Assembly: GCA_946549155.1 (NCBI GenBank)
Contig: CAMNQN010000023.1
Coordinates: 1 to 21,553 of the forward strand
Reading direction: 5' to 3'
Source: an uncultured Lachnospiraceae bacterium
Lineage (GTDB): Bacteria > Bacillota > Clostridia > Lachnospirales > Lachnospiraceae
DNA: 21,553 nucleotides
Shown: positions 1-6,254 of the stretch, in pieces
Position numbering within the stretch: position 1 is the stretch's first letter
Layout of the letters: each line of letters begins with the position of its first letter
The notes under the pieces: model-generated
The model's input: the letters and a program-made list of their open reading frames with translations, nothing else
Database searches by the model: none
Told to the model about the DNA's origin: nothing
Position numbers and translations under genes: made by a program

Positions 1-116
1 ATTTTCTACGGCATCCTCCGAATTATTTTCCAGATGCTTGTGGCCCTGCGCGCCCATCTTTTCCTGCGTCCTGTTAATTACCAAAACACAAAAATCATTG
101 CAACCAGAACGGTAAC
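1..116. repeat. Dispersed imperfect intergenic repeat, copy 1
   Basis: Positions 61-116 align without gaps to 11931-11986 at 45 of 56 identical bases by manual count. Both begin TTCCTGCGTCCTG and end CGGTAAC. Weaker similarity continues leftwards to the window edge (ATTTTCT, CAGATG and GCGC blocks), so the left end of this copy may lie outside the window. Both copies have the same orientation and sit just upstream of a TTGACA promoter. On the minus strand the same frame is open in both copies and reads a similar peptide around N/S-RTQE, but I see no convincing start. It could be a small mobile repeat, a regulatory element, or decayed coding sequence. Confidence 0.6.
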
Positions 117-128
117 GGATGGTAAAAT

Positions 129-157
129 TTGACAAATTTGTGATTTTGCGGTATAGT
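129..157 (+). promoter_or_regulatory. Sigma-A type promoter for the SGNH/wall-repeat gene
   Basis: A perfect -35 box TTGACA (129-134) is followed after 17 bases by TATAGT (152-157), a near-consensus -10 box. The predicted start is about 164, giving a leader of roughly 48 nt before the GTG start at 212. The leader carries AAGGAGG at 201-207. Confidence 0.75.
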
Positions 158-211
158 AGAAGAAAGTTACAGAAAAATTACAAACTATTTACGAAAAATT
201 AAGGAGGTACT

Positions 212-1459
212 GTGGAAATCTTACGTAAAATAAGAAAGGCCGTATTGCTGCTGATGATGGCTGCAGTGTTTTTGCTGCTACCGGCGAGGCAGGCCAACGC
301 GGCGACCAATTATATTACGCAGGCGAAAAAGAATGTAATTACTTCCGGTAAATTTGTAAAAAGCACGAAGGGAATCCGCTATAAAGCCAAGAGTGGAAAG
401 TACCTGACGAAGCAGTGGGCTTCCATTAATGGAAAGGTGTACTATTTCGGCACGGACGGTTATGTGAAAACCGGTTGGTTTACCTACAAGAAAAAGACCT
501 ATTACGCGGATGGGACAGGCGCTGTCAGTGTATCCCGCTGGGTGACGCTGAAGGGGAAGAAATATTATCTGAAAAGCAACGGTATCCGGGCTGAAAAAGA
601 GTGGGTGAAAAAAAACGGAAAGTATTACTGGTGCGCCTCCTCAGGGGTAATGGCTAAGAGCTGTCAGGTGTCCGTTGGCGGAAAGTATTATTATGTGGGG
701 CCGGACGGCGCCCGGAAGGAAAACTGCTGGGTTACGCAGAAGAGCGGCCGGTATTATTTCGGAAAGAGCGGCGTGCGCTATCAGAGCAAATGGGTAAAGT
801 ACAAAGGGAAATACTACTATTTGCAGAAGAACGGAGTGATGGCGAAGAGCGCCTGGGTAGGCAGTTACTATGTGGGCAGCGACGGCGCCCGCAAGACGAA
901 CTGCTATGTGGGCAGTTATTATCTGGACACCACGGGAAAACGGATCAGGGTGCTGAAATTTTCCGGGAAATATTTAATGGTGGGGGATTCCAGGACCGTT
1001 GGGATGAGCAGCGCGGTTTCTTCCTCCCAGGTGAAGTTTATCGGGAAGGTATCCATGGGGTATTCCTGGCTGAAATCCACGGCTGGGCCTAAGGTGAAGC
1101 AGTACCTGGCGGGGAATCCCGGGCTGAAGGTGGTGTTTGCTTTCGGAATCAATGACCTGGGGAATATCAGCAGTTACATCACGTACTATAAGGCCCTGAT
1201 GAAAGCGTATCCGGATACGGAATTTTATTTCCTGTCCGTCAATCCGGTAAATGAGAAGCTGGCTTCCTCCAAGGGGTATAGTGTGAAAAATTCCGCCATA
1301 AAGAAGTTTAACACGAAGCTGAAAAGTACCTTCGGGGCCAGGTATATTGATACCTATTCCTGGCTGACGAAGAAGGGCTTTGGCACAGCGGACGGAGTTC
1401 ATTATACTTCCGAAACCTATTTAAAGCTGTATAATTATGTGGCCGGAAAGATTGCCTGA
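212..1459 (+). CDS. Secreted cell-wall-binding-repeat protein with C-terminal SGNH/GDSL hydrolase domain
   Basis: A 415-residue exported protein. Residues 1-30 form a signal peptide: basic n-region, Leu/Met-rich core, AxA-type end at QANA. Residues about 45-245 hold nine short aromatic repeats (KVYYF, KYYLK, KYYYV and similar, each followed by a G-containing turn), like the choline/glucan-binding repeats of Gram-positive surface proteins. The C-terminal domain has the SGNH blocks: GDSR with Ser260, a Gly in VSMGY, FGIND with Asn314, and DGVH with Asp394 and His397, so the triad looks intact. The family includes O-acetyl esterases acting on wall polymers or glycans, and that role is inferred here. 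The start is GTG, 4 nt after AAGGAGG; no ATG competes. It has its own promoter and terminator, so it is probably monocistronic. The substrate cannot be read from the sequence. Confidence 0.85.
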   Translation: MEILRKIRKAVLLLMMAAVFLLLPARQANAATNYITQAKKNVITSGKFVKSTKGIRYKAKSGKYLTKQWASINGKVYYFGTDGYVKTGWFTYKKKTYYADGTGAVSVSRWVTLKGKKYYLKSNGIRAEKEWVKKNGKYYWCASSGVMAKSCQVSVGGKYYYVGPDGARKENCWVTQKSGRYYFGKSGVRYQSKWVKYKGKYYYLQKNGVMAKSAWVGSYYVGSDGARKTNCYVGSYYLDTTGKRIRVLKFSGKYLMVGDSRTVGMSSAVSSSQVKFIGKVSMGYSWLKSTAGPKVKQYLAGNPGLKVVFAFGINDLGNISSYITYYKALMKAYPDTEFYFLSVNPVNEKLASSKGYSVKNSAIKKFNTKLKSTFGARYIDTYSWLTKKGFGTADGVHYTSETYLKLYNYVAGKIA

Positions 1460-1472
1460 GCATCTGGCCCGG

Positions 1473-1513
1473 GCCGCGGTAATCTGAACAGGTTGCCGCG
1501 GCTCTTATTTTTT
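1473..1513 (+). terminator. Rho-independent terminator of the SGNH gene
   Basis: GCCGCGGTAATCTG pairs with CAGGTTGCCGCGGC, a stem of about 13 bp with two G-U pairs and a tight loop. It is followed by TCTTATTTTTT. It lies 13 nt after the stop codon and overlaps the end of the convergent XRE gene, whose stop codon is at 1505-1507. Confidence 0.85.
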
Positions 1514-1894
1514 GCGCCGGTGACCTTTTTTGGACGGCGGTGTGACAGGGTGGGCGGCATTTTCCAGATCCAGAAAACACATGTAGTGGATGGCGTCTTT
1601 CTTTAAGCTGTCGGAGAGGGAGCGGAATTTAAATAAAATGTCTTTTTCAGTGACGGACAGCGGATAGCAAAAGCCGGCCAGTTTTTCGGAGGCATCCTCC
1701 CGCAGGAGGTAATCTACCGGCACCTGGTAGAAGTCAGCCAGAAGAATCAGCGTTTCCGGCGGAGGGGTTCGGACGCCGTTTTCGTAACCGCTGTAGGTTT
1801 GGCGGACCAGGTGAATTGCTCTGGCCACGTCTTCCTGGCGCAGCCGGCGGTTTTTTCGCAGTTGGTGCAGTTTCTGGGGTAAAAAGGAATTCAT
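1505..1894 (-). CDS. XRE-family helix-turn-helix transcriptional regulator
   Basis: A 129-residue cytoplasmic DNA-binding protein. Residues about 6-62 are a Cro/C1-type HTH: LHQLRKNRRLRQEDVARAI, then RQTYSGYENG, then PPPETLILLADFYQVPVDYLL, the usual five-helix pattern. The remaining 65 residues form no domain I recognise, and the tail is strongly basic (SKKGHRRKK). The ATG start follows GGGAGAG (minus strand, about 1901-1907). It is the only leftward gene here, divergent from the DJ-1 family gene and convergent with the SGNH gene. A TTGATATCAA palindrome overlaps its promoter, which fits autoregulation (inferred). Its targets are unknown; the phased repeats and palindrome at 1973-2026 are candidate sites for this or another regulator. 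Confidence 0.85.
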   Translation of the reverse strand: MNSFLPQKLHQLRKNRRLRQEDVARAIHLVRQTYSGYENGVRTPPPETLILLADFYQVPVDYLLREDASEKLAGFCYPLSVTEKDILFKFRSLSDSLKKDAIHYMCFLDLENAAHPVTPPSKKGHRRKK

Positions 1895-1926
1895 TTTATG
1901 TCTCTCCCTTAGAATTGATTTGATTT

Positions 1927-1950
1927 ATTATATCATTAATTTGATATCAA
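1927..1950 (-). promoter_or_regulatory. Extended -10 promoter with palindromic operator candidate for the XRE gene
   Basis: Read on the minus strand, TGATATAAT (1935-1927) is an extended -10 box with no good -35. Upstream of it, 1941-1950 is the perfect 10-bp palindrome TTGATATCAA, placed where a repressor would block polymerase. A second TGATAT half-site overlaps the -10. Confidence 0.5.
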
Positions 1951-1972
1951 TAGTATAATAACACAGATTTAC

Positions 1973-2002
1973 GGAGAAATCATGAAGAAATCGTGGAGAA
2001 AT
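1973..2002. repeat. Three phased 11-bp direct repeats
   Basis: GGAGAAAT (1973-1980), GAAGAAAT (1984-1991) and GGAGAAAT (1995-2002) recur at exactly 11-nt spacing, one helical turn. This is typical of tandem binding sites for a DNA-binding protein. They directly precede the palindrome at 2005-2026. Confidence 0.55.
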
Positions 2003-2004
2003 TC

Positions 2005-2026
2005 CGGATTTTCTATAGAAAATCCG
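2005..2026. promoter_or_regulatory. Perfect 22-bp palindrome
   Basis: The arms CGGATTTTCTA and TAGAAAATCCG are exact reverse complements with no spacer. It lies in the divergent region between the XRE gene and the DJ-1 family gene. There is no T-run after it, so an operator, or an RNA hairpin in a leader, is likelier than a terminator. Confidence 0.6.
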
Positions 2027-2134
2027 CAGAAGGTCTGTTAGAATAGCCATGATAAACGAGAAGGGCCTGGCAGCGCCAGAGGACTGCACGACCCGTTAAA
2101 CGCGTAATAAGAAGAAAGAACAGGAGGTTTGGGA

Positions 2135-2686
2135 ATGGACAAGGCATATGTGTTCTTAGCGGACGGATTTGAGGAGATTGAAGGATTGACGGTGGTGGAT
2201 ATTCTCAGAAGAGGACAGATCAATACGGTGCTGGTTTCCGTTACAGGCAACCGGACCGTGGTGGGAAGCCACCGGATTCCGGTGACTGCAGATGGCCTGT
2301 TTGAGGAGATGGATTTATCGGACGGCACGCTGTATGTGCTTCCGGGAGGGATGCCTGGCACCCGTTATCTGGGAGAACATGCGGGGCTGTGCCGTCTGCT
2401 GACGGAGGCTAAGGCACAGGGGAAAAAAGTGGCTGCTATCTGTGCTGCGCCCAGCGTGCTGGGACGCTTGGGGCTGCTGAAGGGGGAGACGGCGGTATGC
2501 TATCCAGGATTTGAGGAGCAGCTGGCAGGAGCCGTTGTTACGGAAAATGAGGTGGAGGTATCCGGACAGGTGACCACCAGCCGGGGCATGGGAACGGCCA
2601 TTCCCTTCGCATTGGCGCTGCTGGGCCAGATGAAGGGGCCGGAAGCGGCGGATGATATGGGAAGAACTATCATATGGCGGCAGTGA
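2135..2686 (+). CDS. DJ-1/ThiJ/PfpI family protein
   Basis: A 183-residue single-domain protein of the DJ-1 subgroup. The N-terminus KAYVFLADGFEEIEGL matches DJ-1, with Glu16 at the position of the Glu that activates the catalytic Cys. The nucleophile elbow is AAICAAPSVLG with Cys103, and YVLPGGMPG is the preceding conserved strand and turn. Bacterial members are linked to glyoxal/glycation defence, oxidative stress or chaperone-like roles; which applies here cannot be told. The start is ATG 2135, 7 nt after AGGAGG (2122-2127). An in-frame TTG at 2129 overlaps the usual ribosome spacing and is rejected. Length is normal for the family. It stands alone between a regulatory intergenic region and the tig promoter. 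Confidence 0.88.
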   Translation: MDKAYVFLADGFEEIEGLTVVDILRRGQINTVLVSVTGNRTVVGSHRIPVTADGLFEEMDLSDGTLYVLPGGMPGTRYLGEHAGLCRLLTEAKAQGKKVAAICAAPSVLGRLGLLKGETAVCYPGFEEQLAGAVVTENEVEVSGQVTTSRGMGTAIPFALALLGQMKGPEAADDMGRTIIWRQ

Positions 2687-2751
2687 GGACCGGCCCGGTT
2701 ACGGTTCAGGTAAATTTCTAAAAATTATATCTAGCCTTTTTGAATAGGCTG

Positions 2752-2760
2752 TGCTATACT
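2752..2760 (+). promoter_or_regulatory. Extended -10 promoter candidate for tig
   Basis: TGCTATACT fits an extended -10 (TGnTATAAT-like). No -35 of good quality lies 17 nt upstream. It is 113 nt ahead of the tig start and is the best promoter candidate in the 2687-2872 gap. Confidence 0.4.
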
Positions 2761-2872
2761 TGTAAAATGACTGTAAGTATGGAAAATACTCTATTCGCAG
2801 CAGGCAGCGCTCTTCTTCTACCGGAAGGGAAACTGCGGCGATTTTGAAAAATCAAGGAGGAAACAGTAAGAA

Positions 2873-4159
2873 ATGAGTGTACAGGTTGAAAAATTAGAAA
2901 AAAATATGGCGAAGCTGACTATTGAAGTGCCGGCGGAGGAGTTTGAGGCAGCGATTGAGAAGGCATATCAGAAGGCCAAGGGAAAAATTTCAATTCCCGG
3001 CTTCCGTAAAGGAAAAGCTCCCCGTAAGATGATAGAGAAGATGTATGGCGCAGGCGTGTTCTACGAAGATGCGGCCAATCTTGTGATTCCGGCTGCCTAT
3101 GGTAAGGCGGCGGACGAATGCGGGGAGGAGATTGTTTCCCGTCCCATGGTGGATATTGTGCAGATTGAAGCGGGCAAGCCGTTTATTTTTACCGCTGAGG
3201 TGGCGCTGAAGCCGGAAGTGACCCTGGGTGAATATAAGGGCGTAGAAGTAGAGAAGAAGGAGATTGAGGTGACCGAGGAAGAGATTCAGGCCGCCGTGGA
3301 TAAAGAGAGAGACAACAATTCCAGAACCATTGATGTGGATGACAGACCGGTACAGAAGGGTGATATGATCAAACTGGATTTTGACGGTTCTGTGGACGGC
3401 GTTCCCTTCGAAGGGGGCAAGTCTGAGAATTATCCGCTGACGATTGGTTCCGGAAGCTTTATTCCGGGCTTTGAGGATCAGCTGATCGGAGCGAAGATCG
3501 GTGAGGAGCTGGATGTGAATGTGACCTTCCCGGAGGATTATCATGCGGAGGAACTGAAGGGGAAAGCCGCTGTGTTCAAATGCAGGGTTAACGAGATTAA
3601 GGTGAAGGAGCTGCCGGAGGCCGACGATGAGTTCGCCCAGGACGTTTCTGAATTTGACACTCTGGCAGAGTATAAGGACGATATCAGAAAGAAACTGACG
3701 GAGCGGAAGGAAGCGGATGCCAGAAGAGAGAAGGAGAATGCTGTGGTGGCGAAGATTGTAGAGAACGCTGCCATGGAGATTCCGGATGCCATGATCGATG
3801 AGCAGGTAAGACGGATGGCGGATGATTTCACCAGAAGAATCGAGTCCCAGGGCATTACGGTGGAACAGTATATGCAGTTTACCGGTATGGATACGGACAA
3901 ATTGCTGGAGCAGATGCGTCCGGAGGCTGTAAAGCGCATTCAGAACAGCCTGGTGCTGGAAGCGGTAGCCAAGGCGGAGAATATCCAGATCAGCGACGAA
4001 AAGCTGGATGAAGAGATTGCCAAGATGGCGGAGAATTACAAGATGGAGGCCGATAAGCTGAAGGAACTGATGGGCGACTACGAGAAGGACCAGATGAGAA
4101 ACGATCTGGCGATTCAGGCGGCAGTGGAACTGGTTACCGAGGCAGCAAAGGAAGTATAA
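2873..4159 (+). CDS. tig: Trigger factor, ribosome-associated chaperone and prolyl isomerase
   Basis: A 428-residue protein of normal family length. The N-terminal ribosome-binding domain carries the signature GFRKGKAP (residues 43-50), which contacts the large subunit near the exit tunnel. The middle FKBP-type peptidyl-prolyl isomerase domain is seen from about GDMIKLDFDG through IPGFEDQLIGAKIGEE to the CRVNEI strand (about 163-245). The long charged helical C-terminal part (about 260-428) forms the substrate-cradling arms. It binds nascent chains in the cytosol. AAGGAGG (2854-2860) lies 12 nt before ATG, slightly long. Placement upstream of clpP and clpX is the usual Clostridia/Bacilli arrangement and couples folding with proteolysis. 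Confidence 0.97.
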   Translation: MSVQVEKLEKNMAKLTIEVPAEEFEAAIEKAYQKAKGKISIPGFRKGKAPRKMIEKMYGAGVFYEDAANLVIPAAYGKAADECGEEIVSRPMVDIVQIEAGKPFIFTAEVALKPEVTLGEYKGVEVEKKEIEVTEEEIQAAVDKERDNNSRTIDVDDRPVQKGDMIKLDFDGSVDGVPFEGGKSENYPLTIGSGSFIPGFEDQLIGAKIGEELDVNVTFPEDYHAEELKGKAAVFKCRVNEIKVKELPEADDEFAQDVSEFDTLAEYKDDIRKKLTERKEADARREKENAVVAKIVENAAMEIPDAMIDEQVRRMADDFTRRIESQGITVEQYMQFTGMDTDKLLEQMRPEAVKRIQNSLVLEAVAKAENIQISDEKLDEEIAKMAENYKMEADKLKELMGDYEKDQMRNDLAIQAAVELVTEAAKEV

Positions 4160-4184
4160 TAAAATATTCGGAAACCGGCAGATT

Positions 4185-4210
4185 CAGCGGCGGATATCTT
4201 CCGCCCGCTG
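4185..4210 (+). other. Hairpin just upstream of the clpP ribosome binding site
   Basis: CAGCGGCGGA pairs with TCCGCCCGCTG across the loop TATCT, a 10-bp GC-rich stem with one bulged base. It ends 5 nt before TAGGAGGAG. There is no T-run, so it is more likely an mRNA stability or processing element than a terminator. Confidence 0.5.
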
Positions 4211-4230
4211 TGTGTTAGGAGGAGTTCAGA

Positions 4231-4812
4231 ATGAGTTTTGTACCTTATGTCATCGAGCAGAACAGCAGAGGCGAGCGTTCCTACGACATTTATTCCCGGC
4301 TTTTGAAGGACAGAATCGTCTTTCTGGGAGAGGAAGTTAACGACGTGAGCGCAAACCTGATCGTGGCTCAGCTTCTGTTTTTGGAGGCGGAGGATCCGAA
4401 CAAGGATATCCAGCTTTATATCAATAGCCCGGGCGGATCAGTTTCCGCGGGTTGGGCAATCTATGATACCATGCACTATATCAAGTGTGATGTGAGCACC
4501 ACCTGTATCGGTATGGCGGCCAGTATGGGAGCCTTCCTTTTGGCCGGCGGTACCAAGGGCAAACGCTTCGCGCTGCCCAATGCGGAAGTGATGATTCATC
4601 AGCCCTCCGGCGGCGCGCAGGGGCAGGCGACGGACATCAAGATTGTGGCAGATAAGATTTTGGATACAAGACGGAAATTGAATCAGCACCTGGCAGATAA
4701 TACCGGGCAGCCCATCAGTGTGATCGAAGCGGATACGGAACGTGACCGCTGGATGAGCGCAGAGGAAGCCAGGGCCTATGGTTTGATTGATGAGGTGGTT
4801 ACGAAAAGGTAG
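4231..4812 (+). CDS. clpP: ATP-dependent Clp protease proteolytic subunit
   Basis: A 193-residue serine peptidase that forms a 14-mer chamber and degrades proteins fed by ClpX or other Clp ATPases. The triad is complete: Ser98 in GMAASMG, His123 in VMIHQPSGG and Asp172 in DTERDRWM. The glycine-rich strand INSPGGSVSAG (about 64-74) is the conserved substrate-binding strand. The N-terminus MSFVPYVIEQNSRGER is the usual short axial-loop sequence. ATG follows TAGGAGGAG by a normal distance. It sits between tig and clpX, its functional partner. The hairpins at 4185-4210 and 4881-4917 could set its mRNA level relative to its neighbours (inferred). Confidence 0.98.
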   Translation: MSFVPYVIEQNSRGERSYDIYSRLLKDRIVFLGEEVNDVSANLIVAQLLFLEAEDPNKDIQLYINSPGGSVSAGWAIYDTMHYIKCDVSTTCIGMAASMGAFLLAGGTKGKRFALPNAEVMIHQPSGGAQGQATDIKIVADKILDTRRKLNQHLADNTGQPISVIEADTERDRWMSAEEARAYGLIDEVVTKR

Positions 4813-4880
4813 CGGAAAGGCATTCGGCTGCTGAAAGATAAAGAGAAAGGGTACCGTATTATGCCGGGAAACCCCAGGGG

Positions 4881-4917
4881 CGGGCTGCTGCAAAATAGCG
4901 TATTTTGTGGCAGCCCG
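4881..4917 (+). other. Long stable hairpin between clpP and clpX
   Basis: CGGGCTGCTGCAAAATA pairs along its whole 17-base length with TATTTTGTGGCAGCCCG, with two G-U pairs and a GCG loop. It is followed only by TCTTAGC, so it is at best a leaky terminator. It could reduce read-through from clpP to clpX or be an RNase processing site. Confidence 0.6.
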
Positions 4918-4954
4918 TCTTAGCAGAATGATTATATTTTTGAGAGGTGGAAAA

Positions 4955-6247
4955 ATGCCGGGAAAAATTGGAGAAAAAGTCAGATGCTCCTTCTGTAATA
5001 AGACGGAGGATCAGGTAAAGAAATTGATTGCCGGACCGGGCGGGGTGTATATCTGTGATGAGTGTATCGATATCTGCTCGGAGATTATGGAGGAAGAACT
5101 GGAAGAGGAATTTGAGGAAGAGGAAGAAGCAGGCACCATCAATCTTTTGAAGCCGGCGGAGATTAAGAATTTTCTGGACGAGTATGTGATTGGCCAGGAG
5201 GATGCCAAAAAGACGCTTTCCGTGGCAGTTTACAATCACTATAAACGGATTCTGGCGGGTGAGAAGGGACGCAGCGGGGATGTGGAGCTGCAGAAGAGCA
5301 ATATCCTGATGCTGGGGCCCACCGGTTCCGGAAAGACATTTTTGGCGCAGACGCTGGCGAAGATCCTGAATGTGCCCTTTGCGATTGCTGATGCCACATC
5401 CCTGACGGAAGCCGGGTATGTGGGAGAGGATGTGGAAAATATCCTGCTGAAAATCATTCAGGCTGCCGATTATGATATCAAACGGGCGGAGCACGGCATT
5501 ATCTATATCGATGAGATTGATAAGATTACACGAAAATCAGAGAACGTGTCCATCACCAGGGATGTGTCCGGAGAGGGCGTGCAGCAGGCACTGCTAAAGA
5601 TTCTGGAGGGTACGATTGCCTCCGTGCCGCCCCAGGGAGGGCGCAAGCATCCTCATCAGGAGCTGCTGCAGATCGACACCACGAATATTCTGTTTATCTG
5701 CGGGGGCGCCTTTGAGGGGCTGGATAAGCTGATCGAGAGCCGTATGGACTCCAGGTCCATGGGCTTTATGGCGGAGATAACCAGCAAGACGGAGACCAAT
5801 GTGGGCGAGCTGCTGCGTCAGGTGATGCCCCGGGATCTGATTAAATTTGGCATGATTCCGGAGTTTATCGGCCGTGTGCCGGTGGTGGTTTCCTTAGATG
5901 AACTGGACCGCACAGCATTGATCCGTATCCTGCGGGAGCCGAAAAACGCCATTATACGCCAGTATCAGAAGCTGTTTGAGCTGGACGGTGTAAAACTGGA
6001 TTTTCAGCAGGATGCGGTGGAGGAGATTGCGGATAAGACCATCGAGCGGAGGACAGGAGCCAGGGGCCTGCGGGCTATCATTGAGACTTCTATGCGGGAT
6101 TTGATGTACGCGATTCCTTCGGAGGAAAATATTAAGAGCTGCATGGTGACAAAAGATGTGATTGACGGAACAGGGACGCCCATTCTGACCTACAAGGATG
6201 GGACAAACGGGCAGACACATTCCGAGATAATAGAAGAGACTGCGTGA
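4955..6247 (+). CDS. clpX: ClpX, AAA+ unfoldase subunit of the ClpXP protease
   Basis: A 430-residue hexameric unfoldase that recognises, unfolds and translocates substrates into ClpP. The zinc-binding domain has Cys11, Cys14, Cys34 and Cys37 (CSFC and CDEC). A very acidic linker follows (about 46-59). The AAA+ domain shows Walker A GPTGSGKT (121-128), pore loop GYVGED (154-159), Walker B IIYIDEID (182-189), the GGRKHPHQ loop, and the sensor-2 region ERRTGARGLR. The ClpP-contact loop, usually I-G-F, reads M-G-F at 269-271. I choose ATG 4955 after AGAGGTGG because the protein then begins at the normal family N-terminus; the upstream GTG at 4907 lies in the hairpin and adds a non-family extension. 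lon starts 7 nt after the stop. Confidence 0.97.
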   Translation: MPGKIGEKVRCSFCNKTEDQVKKLIAGPGGVYICDECIDICSEIMEEELEEEFEEEEEAGTINLLKPAEIKNFLDEYVIGQEDAKKTLSVAVYNHYKRILAGEKGRSGDVELQKSNILMLGPTGSGKTFLAQTLAKILNVPFAIADATSLTEAGYVGEDVENILLKIIQAADYDIKRAEHGIIYIDEIDKITRKSENVSITRDVSGEGVQQALLKILEGTIASVPPQGGRKHPHQELLQIDTTNILFICGGAFEGLDKLIESRMDSRSMGFMAEITSKTETNVGELLRQVMPRDLIKFGMIPEFIGRVPVVVSLDELDRTALIRILREPKNAIIRQYQKLFELDGVKLDFQQDAVEEIADKTIERRTGARGLRAIIETSMRDLMYAIPSEENIKSCMVTKDVIDGTGTPILTYKDGTNGQTHSEIIEETA

Positions 6248-6254
6248 GAAACCT

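Noticed and set aside
2048..2098. 16-codon frame before the DJ-1 gene
   Set aside because: No ribosome site and no reason to think it is translated; it contains a small hairpin (CTGGC-AGC-GCCAG) only.
4907..4954. N-terminal extension of ClpX from GTG 4907
   Set aside because: It starts inside the hairpin, has no ribosome site, and adds residues not found in the family; ATG 4955 has AGAGGTGG.
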